Source: Phlegmacium glaucopus | Lineage: Eukaryota; Basidiomycota; Agaricomycetes; Agaricales; Cortinariaceae | NCBI GenBank assembly: GCA_015039465.1 | Contig: MU130237.1 | Span: 558,001 to 622,000, forward strand | Reading direction: 5' to 3' | DNA length: 64,000 nt | Part shown: positions 48,091 through 57,434 of the stretch, in pieces | Layout: each line of letters opens with the position of its first letter | Position numbering within the stretch: position 1 is the first letter of the stretch | The notes under the pieces: generated by a model | The model's input: only the letters and a program-made list of their open reading frames with translations | Database searches by the model: none | What the model was told of the DNA's origin: nothing | Program-made: the position numbers and the translations under genes

Positions 48091-49859
48091 TTAAAGTTCT
48101 TCGTGGGTCACTACTCTTTCCGTTTTAACCTCCAAAGGAACCTGGGCTTCGTCAGTCTTGGGCAGAGCTAGCGAATTCTTGGCGTGTTCCTCAACGAATG
48201 AAATCAAGCTCTCGAGAGAGCGATCACCTTCGTAATCAATGAAGTCTCGAGATCCTGCAGCCTTGAACTTGAGAGTTGGGAAGCCAGAGACGCGGAAAGG
48301 AACTGATGGGGGAAGGTCATTATCTTGTGCTTCCATTTTAGCACTGGTGAAGAATTTTATGAATTATTTGACATTTAAGAATATTGAGCGACTGACATGA
48401 CAATGCGATCCTTGATAGAAGCATACTTGTCACCAAGACTATCCCAGATGGGCTTAAGACGCTTGCAATGACCACACCTGGAGAGAAAAGTGGGAAGAGC
48501 AGATGAGAATAAGGTCAAGTTTAAGAAGTGATATCGCACCATGAAGCGTAGAATTCGACAAAGACGTCCTTCTGGTCATCGAAAACAACATCTTCGAAAT
48601 TCTTGCCAACAAGGGTGTAAACGCTCTCGTCCTGAGTGTCGGGAATAGGTTGACTCTTGAGCTGAGGTTGAAGGTTGCCTGCAAGATATTGTTCGACCCA
48701 CGCTCCAGCTTCCTCAGCGGAGAAGTCTTTGCTTTGATCGATGGGATATTTGAGTTGTTTCTCCAAGTTCTGGACAACAAATGCTGGCCACTTGGCTTCC
48801 ATAAGGTTGAGCGCCTTGGCGTGATCACCGAATTTAACCGCATCAATCCAGACAAAGTTCATGTGGGATTTGAACTTGGATGCAATGGGCTTTATAGCAG
48901 CGATGTGGGCATCTTTATCCTCTTGAGATACGTCCAGGAACAGGTAGGCAAGCGGCTTGGGGTTGTTGGCATACATAACGTAATTTTCCCCATTGACCTC
49001 ATCAATGATAGGAATGGCAAGGTCTGCAATCCAATTTTCGAGGTCTTTTTTGGTGACAGAAGAGATTGGGTAGGGGTAATCAGACTTAGGTTCATCGAAA
49101 GAACGATAGACGACAATGGCGGGAGGTGTGATTCCGGCCGCTTCAATGGCATCTTTGTCTGTTGTGATACCAAAAAGATAATCGTCACGGTGAGCGTCCG
49201 CGGTCGCGTTGAATTCAGGAGCAGGCGCATCTGTTGAAGAGGAAAGGTAGGCAATCACGACAATTTTATCTGCCTTTTGAAAATCTTCAAGGGAAGACGC
49301 GGTGACGTCCGAAATGGCAGGGAGAGATTGTCTGGGAGGAAATAGCGGTTAGGATGATCCTGTAAAGGAGGATTTGACTTACTTGATCATATAACTGATA
49401 ATCCCGTCAGCTTTCCTTGGGCCACTGTAGTCGGTAGGTGCGCCTTTTCGATAAACTTTCAAGGTTCTGAATTACAAAACATTGAGCATACATTGAGAAT
49501 GTATAATGATTGACACGTACGGGTATCCTTGAATACCGTTTGATTGACACAGGTCAGCTTCATCGACACAGTCAACCTTGGCGATTTTGATGCTCTTGTC
49601 CTTGAGGGCTGTTGCAGCCTCCTCATAGTGAGGGGCCAAGGCTTTGCAATGTCCACACCTGGTCACTCGAGTGAGAAATGGAAAGACTCAAGAAAATCAA
49701 GTGACCGTACCATGGTGCAAAGAACTCGACCAGAATAAGAGACTCGGGGTTAACGGTGGACTCAAAGGTTTGAGCTGTGAGGCTAATAACGTCGGAAACC
49801 TGGTCGGCAACGACGAGAGCTGTGAGAGTCAAGAGATAGACTGGCGTTGAGAAACGCAT
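48091..49859 (-). CDS. PDI1: Protein disulfide isomerase with two WCGHC active sites
   Basis: ER thiol oxidoreductase that forms and rearranges disulfides in secretory proteins. The start is ATG 49857-49859; residues 1-18 are a signal peptide ([15 protein letters not shown]). The order is a-b-b'-a'. The first thioredoxin domain has [16 protein letters not shown] and [14 protein letters not shown]. The b and b' domains are catalytically silent. The second site is [16 protein letters not shown] with [15 protein letters not shown]. The C-terminus is HEEL, an HDEL-type retention signal, before TAA 48091-48093. Introns at 49659-49710 and 48478-48539 both split the Trp codon of WCGHC after its second base. 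Otherwise the protein is a normal family member. Confidence 0.97.
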
Positions 49860-50194
49860 TGGAGTAGAGAACAGTTGTAAAACAAGAGATAAACGGTGGG
49901 AAGGACTTTTAAGGGACTTGTTGCACTGACGTGTCACTCTCGTGATCAAAGTAGCATCGCCTCGACAACGTAACAGGGCTTTAGAACTTTGTACTTGACA
50001 TTTATTGAACTTGGTTCACAAGGCTCTTGATCCGATAACGGGGGCTCACATAAATACGCTCAGTATACCCCATTCAGATTCTTTCATGTCTATGATACAA
50101 GCTGTGCTGCGGAGGTCCTTATTATAACCCGTCATCAGCCAGTGAAGTATCACGAACCCCACTACTAACATGAAATAATACGCGATATAATAGC
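49860..50194. other. Intergenic region between PDI and the verprolin gene
   Basis: 335 bp containing the PDI promoter and the 3' UTR of the verprolin gene. No reading frame or repeat stands out. Confidence 0.5.
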
Positions 50195-51387
50195 TTACAG
50201 GTGACTTAGATCAAAGTTACTTCCCTGTTGGCTGCCACTATTGTATGATTTGCTAGTAGTCTGAAAATCTCGTGGTGGAGGAAAGTCAGTCACTGGAAAT
50301 GTGTGAGCCCCAGCATTTGGAGGCGGCGATGGTACTTCATGAAAATGCTTTGTAAACGATGATTACGCATAAGGAATGAAAAAAAACTTACTCTTGCGCC
50401 GTGGTGGAGGTGGCCTATCACCATTAGTCGGCGCAACGAGCGGTCGTCGATTTGGAGGTGGTAATTGAGAAATCCTGGGAGGAGTATTGGTTCTAGGTGG
50501 CACACTTGAGGATATAGATCGGCTAGGCACCGTAAGCTCGGGAAGATGTATACGAGCCGCAGAGTCTATAGCAGCCGCAGGAATTGCCGCTGGAGGCGGT
50601 CTACGAGCAGGAGGTGGTGGCGCAGTTCTAACCGGAGACGGGACAATTACATGCGAGGGTCTTGGAGGGGGTGGCGGAGGAGCTCTATCTGGTAAAGCTA
50701 CCTTCGGTTTAGTAGGGGACGTCACAGGAGGTGAAGGGATTCGAACGGGTACTGCAGGAATTGGGCGAGACACGATAGAAGCTGGTGTTACAGGTGATCG
50801 CGTTTGTGGGCGGGGCGGGGTGGCGGGCGGGCTTTCACTGCGCACCCCAGGGGGAGCTCGTCGGGGTGGAAGGGGAGCAGAATTGGCTCCTACATTATTT
50901 TTCCGAGAAGGCAGGTTAGGTACAGGGCGCACCACTGGTGTAGGTCCATTAGTAGGGAGTTTGGGAGGTGGTACAGAAGGCCTGGCTGGAACAGGAGCAG
51001 GCGGCTTCGGTGGCGGCACATTACGAGCAGGAGGCGTTGGGGCTGCGGAGCCACCTGATCTCGGAATAGACGGGGGTTTCCCAAGAGTTGGAGGTATTGC
51101 TTCAAGGCAGAAGCTTCAAAACTAGTTGCTTCTAGACAAATGATAATCGTACCGAGTTTAGTTTGACCCGCAGGTTTCAGCTTGGGCATACCACCAGCAA
51201 ATAAGCCTGCAAGCTGTGGTGGTCCTCCACCCGACGCCAAAGGAGCACTCGAGGATGAACCACCCGCTCCACTGGATCCTCCAGAACCTTTGGGGGTGTC
51301 TACTAGGGGCGCACTACGATCGTTTGTTTCAGCTTTCTTTAATCTTTTGCCTGCTTGGATTTGTTTCAAAAGTTCACTGGAAGACAT
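50195..51387 (-). CDS. VRP1: Verprolin / WASP-interacting protein (WH2 + polyproline)
   Basis: Actin regulator that binds G-actin through WH2 and stabilises WASP/Las17 at endocytic patches. The start is ATG 51385-51387. The WH2 motif begins almost at once: LLKQIQAGKRLKKAETNDRS. A Gly/Ser linker follows (LFAGGMPKLKPAG), then, after an intron at about 51066-51165, a long Pro-rich region with many PPPRPS, PLPPRRAPPG and PPPPPPRPS blocks that should bind SH3 domains. The last exon (50195-50335) ends FPPPRDFQTTSKSY..SNFDLSHL, a plausible WASP-binding tail. Many verprolins begin with a polyproline run before WH2; that leader is missing here, unless a further upstream exon exists. Confidence 0.85.
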
Positions 51388-51970
51388 GAGGGAGTGGATG
51401 GTGACAAATGAGTGTGCCGCAGTCACTCAGTGGCCTCAGGCGGAAGCAAACAATGAATCATAAACTAAAACCTACGTTGGCCACTCGATGTTGAAGTACA
51501 AGCAAAATTAAGTCTTATAGTCTTGTACCAAGAACCTATGCATCGAAGCCTAGCCTTTATAGAGTCCAGATGTATGCAATAGCCTGAGATGGTTGATTTT
51601 GTAACAATTGGTAATAAAATTTACAGTCCTTAGTGTACTTATTAGCTAGAGTCTCTAGTGAATGTATATTATTTGAATATTGTAACAATGTCATGTAAGT
51701 ACCTGGTCGCGGACCTTGATGTCGGTGGATGCCTGCTTTGAGCCTGTGGAAGATGGCCAAGTCTTCCAGAGGACAATGCATAACTTCAATCATTTCTGCG
51801 CCTTCCGTTGCTATGAAAATAAAGAACTGAGAAAAAGAAAACACTCAACGGCGCTGCAAGGCAAAGGTTCAAGATAAAAATTGAATTTCAACAGATATCA
51901 TCAGTAATACCTGTTACCAAGTGGACATATATACATACTCGGATCGAATTCCTTCCTTCCCACATCAGCT
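51388..51970. other. Intergenic region upstream of the verprolin gene
   Basis: 583 bp between RBM42's 3' end and the verprolin start. Apart from the possible short minus-strand gene at 51557-51793 I see only pyrimidine-rich promoter-like sequence. Confidence 0.45.
51557..51793 (-). CDS. Possible small protein gene of unknown function
   Basis: ATG 51791-51793 opens MIEVMHCPLEDLAIFHRL and can continue two ways. Unspliced, it runs to TAA 51557-51559. Using a clean GT..AG pair (about 51653-51701), it skips TYMTLLQYSNNIHSL and rejoins the same frame to the same stop, giving about 62 residues. A CT-rich stretch ending in TTTCATAG precedes it and would serve as an acceptor, so it could instead be an internal exon of a leader. 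No homology is recognised. Confidence 0.25.
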   Translation of the reverse strand: MIEVMHCPLEDLAIFHRLKAGIHRHQGPRPGTYMTLLQYSNNIHSLETLANKYTKDCKFYYQLLQNQPSQAIAYIWTL

Positions 51971-52792
51971 TCAGTATGGTTTATGTCTGTTCTTCTTCAA
52001 GTCTTGTTCTAACTTCTTCGCTTTGCGATGGCCAATTTCCACAGGACGGATTGCCGTATCGTCAGCTTTCTTCAATTTGACAGGTCGATTGCCTACGTAT
52101 TTGCCTAAAATCAACCAACGTCAGCTATAAAAGTAGAAAAAACAAAAGGTGCGAACCGTCCATTTCCTTCCAAGCCTTCAAGAAATCTTCCGGATCAGAG
52201 AAAGCAACAAAACCATACTTGGCCTGGAAAAAGAAACTATAAGCCTGGGATACTATCAGCTCAGAAGACATGGATTGACCTTCTGACTAAGTCTATCTCG
52301 AATCACCCGAGCTTTTTGAAAAGATGTGTATTTGTTGAATGCGTTTGCAAGCACATCGTCCGATACATCATTGCTCAAATCGCCGACGAACAAACGAAAC
52401 CAAGCTGAAGGGGCCTGAGTGAGATACAGCCTTGACAATATGGAAAGGGCAGAGCACTTACAAGGACTCCATTCCAACAGTGTTTGATCTTCCCAAACCT
52501 TCCCTCCACCTTTCCTGAGAACAGTTGTCCTCTTGCCTCCTTTCGCAAGTTTGCCACCTGCGCCACCACGTTTATCTATCATAGCACCAGGAACATAAAC
52601 GCTTTGTTGAGCAAGTATACCCACATCATATTCGTAGGCATTGGCTGGTATGGGAGCAGAGTGTGTGGAAGACGAGCCAGGAATCGGGAAAGAAGGGCCT
52701 TGATAAGGTTTATAGTAGGGATTGACGTCATATGCCGCCTGCTGCTGCTGAGCGTATTGTTGCTGATACGATGAATTGGAATAATTGTCCAT
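51971..52792 (-). CDS. RBM42: RBM42-like RNA-binding protein (single RRM)
   Basis: RNA-binding protein of the RBM42 family, linked to pre-mRNA splicing and hnRNP K in animals. The start is ATG 52790-52792 (MDNYSNSSYQQQYAQQQQ), giving a Gln/Tyr/Pro-rich N-terminus. A basic stretch follows (KRGGAGGKLAKGGKRT), then WEDQTLLEWSP and the RRM: RNP2 LFVGDL, VSDDVLANAFNKYTSFQKAR, RNP1 KYGFVAF, and AWKEMDGKYVGNRPVKLKK. The GKYVGNRPVKLKK end is typical of RBM42. A basic tail KKLEQDLKKNRHKPY ends at TGA 51971-51973. It is divergent from RPL5, with 298 bp between the start codons. Confidence 0.9.
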
Positions 52793-52949
52793 GAGCGTCT
52801 TGTGAAGGTTGCATATTTAGTCGTGACTCGTACTGGCTGTCGTCACAGAAATCGTTCTGTCACGATATTACGTAATTGACATCCACCTCCACAGAAAATT
52901 GGGTGATCATCATCACTAACACCAGCCTCCTCAAGCCGCTGCCCTCAAG

Positions 52950-53090
52950 GTGAGCATATAGGTTCCATCGAATACGCCCTCTCTTCCTCTCTTTGTTCCT
53001 GAAATACTGGTTTTAACTGGTATTGAAAAGTTGGGAGATGGATGGCGGTCGAGTAGACTGGATGTCACGAATACTCATGCTCCCGTTCAG
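52950..53090 (+). other. Probable 5'-leader intron of RPL5 ending at the start codon
   Basis: CTCAAG is followed by GTGAGC at 52950, and a pyrimidine/CAG acceptor ends at 53090, one base before the ATG. At 141 bp it would be about twice the length of the other introns. Leader introns are common in highly expressed ribosomal protein genes. Confidence 0.45.
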
Positions 53091-54214
53091 ATGCCCTTCG
53101 TCAAGAAAATCAAGTCCGATGCATACTTCTCGCGCTTTCAGGTGAAATATAGAAGAAGAAGGGAGGGCAAGACCGATTGTATGTTGTCAATCACTCTTTC
53201 TGTTCTATGGTCTTTCGTATTTATTGAAGGACAGACTACGCTCGTAAACGACTTGTGACCCAAGCAAAAAACAAATAGTATGTATCCAGCCCTAATACGG
53301 TTTTTGATACGTCTCAATTGTAAATTCAGTAATGCACCCAAGTACCGTCTTGTTGTTCGTTTTACCAACCGCGACATCATCGTTCAAATTGTCTACGCCC
53401 GCCTACAAGGAGATTTCATCTTGACTGCTGCACGCTCCAAGGAACTACCAAGATATGGCATCAACCACGGTCTTACGAACTGGGCTGCTGGTATGTCTTC
53501 AACAAGCCTGCTGTCCTTCTTTTCTTATTGTCACCCAAGCATATGCTACTGGCCTTTTGTGTGCCCGCCGCGCACTCCACAAACTTGGTCTTGGGGATAA
53601 GTACGAGGGTGTTACGGAACCCGACGGCACTCTAAAACTCACAGAAGCACTTGACGAAGAAGATGCGCCACGGCCCTTCAAATGTTACCTTGATGTTGGT
53701 TTGAAGCGTACTTCTACTGGATCTCGTGTCTTCGGTGCTATGAAGGGTGCCAGCGACGGTGGTATCTTCATCCCCCATTCAGACAAGCGATTCCCAGGAT
53801 ACGACCCTGAATCCAAGGAACTAGACGCCGAGGTTCTCAAGAAATATATCTTCGGTGGACATGTAGCCGAGTACATGGAGAGTCTTGAGGAGGAAGACGA
53901 CGAGAGGTATTTCTCCACCTCGGATCATGATGTTTAATTAATATCACGCTGCCAGATTTAAAAAGCAATTTGCCACCTATCTTGCGGACGGCGTTGGTTC
54001 TGAAGACATGGAAGAAATTTACACTAATGCTCACGCTGCTATCCGTGAAGACCCCACATTTACGCCTACCGACAAATCTAAGGATTGGAAATCGGAAAGC
54101 GTCAAACACAAGGCTAAGAGACTTACCCACGCAGAACGTCAAGCCAACATTGCTACTAAAATTGAAAAATTCAACTCTGGCGGCGGTGTACAGGAGGATG
54201 ACGAGGAGGATTAA
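53091..54214 (+). CDS. RPL5: 60S ribosomal protein L5 (uL18)
   Basis: Binds 5S rRNA in the large subunit central protuberance. ATG 53091 opens [16 protein letters not shown]. Introns at 53179-53232, about 53279-53331, about 53491-53539 and about 53907-53958 join the exons into [71 protein letters not shown] and [16 protein letters not shown]. The C-terminus is basic, then acidic ([24 protein letters not shown]), ending at 54214. Length and all blocks fit the family; the codon series is clean throughout. Confidence 0.97.
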
Positions 54215-54541
54215 GCTTCTAGTGTTGGCCTTTTTCATGGCCTCTTCAAAATATCCTGTATCTACACACTCCACACTCGCATATGACGCCGATCAATCTT
54301 TCAATACTTGGTGCATAATAATCATGATGCATCTCAGAGACTCAGACACGTTTATCATTATCAGCAGTGGCTGCGTCGGCTATGATTCGTTCCACCCAAT
54401 GCAAGAGAGAAATCTGTCCCGAGCGATAAGTTTGTTCGTGCCCTTGTCTATTTGTGGCGCCGTCTAAGCGAAATGCCGAACAACTAATGGTGAAATCGCT
54501 CTCATAGAAGATGCGGAAGGTTCTAGTCGATGAAATGTTAG
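54215..54541. other. Convergent intergenic region, RPL5 and MED17
   Basis: 327 bp between two 3' ends. It should hold both 3' UTRs. The exact MED17 stop is uncertain, so its last exon may reach further into this stretch. Confidence 0.45.
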
Positions 54542-56594
54542 TCAGGCAAACAAAAGTAGATGACTTAGAGCTTGGACTAACAGTACACAACCCTCCCATC
54601 TCGCAATACATCGGTTCGAGTCGATAAACCAAATTCCGCCTACAGCCATGCATAAATCTCGCCCGATTTCGCAGATCCTTTGTAGTAAACATCTCTCTAT
54701 CTCATCCATCAATAATTGTGACAGTTGTGGAAGGGAGGAGATGGCGAGGGTCGCTTGGGATAGATGGGCAACCAAAGAAGACGGAGAAGTAAAGGTTAAT
54801 CGGAGGGTGTGCCTAGATTCAGTTAGGCAAATTAATAGGGTTGTAGAATGCTACCACAACATACCAGTTATCAATCCGTATTATAGTCTCCCCTCCTATT
54901 GTTTTGTTTGTTTCGTTTCCGCGGTCACAAAAGACCGAGATGAGATGCAGGCCAGCTTCCCCGACAGGTGTAAAAGAAAATGTCGTCGGAATGCCGACTG
55001 CATCCAATGCGGATATAGCCTTGCGCAGATTCAAATTAAGCCTCGCACAAAATACGCGATACTGCAACATGTCAATGGTCTGTTGGAGTATGGGGGAAGC
55101 TATCTCTGTCGATTGATTATTGCTAGGCTTCTCTGATCTTGTCCGACTTTGTCTGCGTAACAGAAGGACATGAAGGACGTGGTAGATAAGCTCGCAGATG
55201 TTTTCCTCGTTCTCCCCACTTGCACTTCCGATTCTTGAATTATTGACAACGTCTACCTAAAGACCAAGAGTGAGAGACGGTTATTAGGGTCTCCGAAGAA
55301 TGATGGTGCTCAACAAGTTCAAAAGTAAGGTAAACTCCTTGGGCAGCATCAATGGCGATTAGTCGCTCTGAGACTCTAGCTGAAGCTGTTGGAAGATTCC
55401 CAGCTTCCCTAACAAGTAGTGCAAAGATCTCTTGGTCAACTGCTTCTATTTGCACGGCTTTGAGAGCATTATCAAGAGTCAAAGGGCCTTCAGGAACAGG
55501 CGAAGTGAAAACATAAGCGGGGGCACCAGCTTCTGTCGAAATAGATATTTTCAGTCGGCTGTGTTGATGAGAGGCGAAAACAAGATCATCAGAAAAGTCA
55601 CTGTCGCTTGCGAGTCGAGCAACAGCACGGCGACGGAAAAGAGCAGGCGCTTAATGATTCATAATAGTAAGAATGAGAACCACAAGCAGTTATAGGTCAA
55701 CTCACATCCTTCAAGGCCATAAGATATCAAAAAGTCCTTTGATGTTTTATCTGCTCCTTTGCCGGTGGCCGAGCCTGGAGGCAGGGGCGCAGGGATCAAT
55801 CCCCAATTCGCCCATCTTATCTTTAACGCGTCAACCCAGTATTTCTCGCCTTTAAGACGACCCCTTTCCATACGTTCTGCCGCTGTTTTAAAAAGCCCTG
55901 CTGCCTTCCGTAGGGCTTCATCTTTGCTACCGATTATTAACTGAGTATTGAAGGCGTGCACAGAAACAATGGGTTTGGGTTTGGTCACAAGAGTCGCGGA
56001 AAGCAGGGACGCAGGCATGTCCGCAGAATGTTCCACTGGTGATGTCGACAACACCGAGGTCAATAGTTCTCTTGCATGAGACATTTCTCCTAAAGCCACA
56101 CTGAAAGGGATTACGAAGCGATGCGCATAGTTCTGTAATAACGCACAACAATTGTGGTAAAAGTTCTACCCTCATCGCATGCAGCTCTTCGACAGTCATT
56201 GACTTTGAATTGTTTTCCGACCCAGTCGACACGTCTTCTGTATCATCGATAGTTTGAGAGTGTTTTATTTCCGAATGATTACTACTGCCAGTGCCCGATT
56301 GTAGACTCTCTTTGCGGTCGAAAAAATCTAAGCCCCGCTCAAGAAAAATTCTTCGTAGATTAGTATCCAGCTTTGCTGAAGAAGTCTCTCTTCTGCACGA
56401 AGCATTCAGGATAACAGAACAAACTTTGTGCTGGAGACCTACGGTTCATATATATGTTGGCCTTCTGGAGTAAGGTCACATAGCACAGGGATGATATCGC
56501 CCTGGTCGTCTTTATAAGGTCGTTCAAACGAGAGTTTCAGCTTTTTCCATGCCGGTGACGATTCAGGCATTAACGGGGGATCAACGGGGGACAT
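54542..56594 (-). CDS. MED17: Mediator complex subunit 17 (Srb4)
   Basis: Essential head-module subunit of Mediator that contacts RNA polymerase II. The start is ATG 56592-56594 (MSPVDPPLMPESSPAWKK). An intron at about 56398-56446 leads to LRRIFLERGLDFFDRKES, a MED17 hallmark. Next come SMTVEELHAMRVELLPQL, LGEMSHARELLTSVLSTSP, YWVDALKIRWANWGLIP, SKDFLISYGLEG and LFRRRAVARL. The jaw-like C-terminal half has VQIEAVDQEIFALLVREAG, LIYHVLHVLLLRRQSR and RHTLRLTFTSPSSLVAHLS. It ends with LSQLLMDEIERCLLQRICE..ARWEGCV. I end the model at TGA 54542-54544; a last small intron after GCV is also possible. Identity is firm, exon edges in 54800-55260 less so. Confidence 0.85.
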
Positions 56595-57434
56595 TGCTAT
56601 AGTACATTGAACGCTACTAATAGACGCTACTTTGGCTTGCTCAACGGATTACTTACGTAATTACCCATGTTGCGAACAAAAAAAGTCAACAAAAAAAATC
56701 AACTTTATTGATTTATTGGGCTCCGAAGAATCGATACTTACAGCTATTTGACGTTTTGCTGGAGATCAACGTAGGGGATTGAAGCAGAGATAGCACCTGT
56801 TCTTAGTTGCTCTCGGAGGCTCTCGGCTTGCAGGCGGACTCTAATATTTTTTGAGTGATGGCCTATCGATATAAAAGCCTTCTACGGCTACTGAGTGGTT
56901 CTAGGTGGTTCAGTGGTGGTTCAGTGGTGGTTCTCTATTAAAATTACCATTCAAGGAATCTGTGCCTGAAAATATTGGCCGAACCCGCTTTCTTTTTTGA
57001 AGAGCGGAATGATCTCAAAGTTTTGGTGGATTTTTATTGAGCCGTTTCCCTCCGTTTCCCCAAAAAGAATCGGCCTTCGGAATCGCCATTGACCTGTCAG
57101 TATATTACTCCCAAGTTCCATTGCAAGCTTAATCCGATTGGAATGATTGTTATATTAATCTCTTTAAACTAACATTTCACTTTTCAGTACACCACAAGCT
57201 CGGCTAACAACCCATTGTATGGCAATCAGTCGGAGTACCAAATTTAACAACTTGTATGCATCACGTGATGCTCTTACCATAACGGAGATTACCGTTCGAC
57301 TTGAGTCATTCCAGCGATCTCCCGATTCTATTAAATCTCTGCCAATTGGCAGAACATCAAGGTCCGGGAGCTAAGTTGGCCGTAGTCATCATCCATCTCT
57401 GTCTCCCACTGGCGTCCTATCGGATTTTAGTTAT
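56595..57434. other. Divergent promoter region, MED17 and Zn2Cys6 factor
   Basis: 840 bp shared by two divergent genes. It contains short A-runs (56679-56700) and the small GTGGTTC repeat at 56895-56935. No gene is supported. Confidence 0.5.
56895..56935 (+). repeat. Short GTGGTTC tandem repeat
   Basis: Four GTGGTTC cores spaced 10, 11 and 11 bp apart (56895, 56905, 56916, 56927), the middle two in identical GTGGTTCAGTG units. The spacing is about one helical turn, so it could be a factor-binding array, or simply a small slippage repeat. Confidence 0.5.

Noticed and set aside
48650..49237. Plus-strand frame of 195 codons
   Set aside because: It lies wholly opposite a well-supported PDI exon and resembles nothing.
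50487..51125. Plus-strand Gly-rich frame of 212 codons
   Set aside because: It mirrors the Pro-rich codons of the verprolin gene on the other strand.
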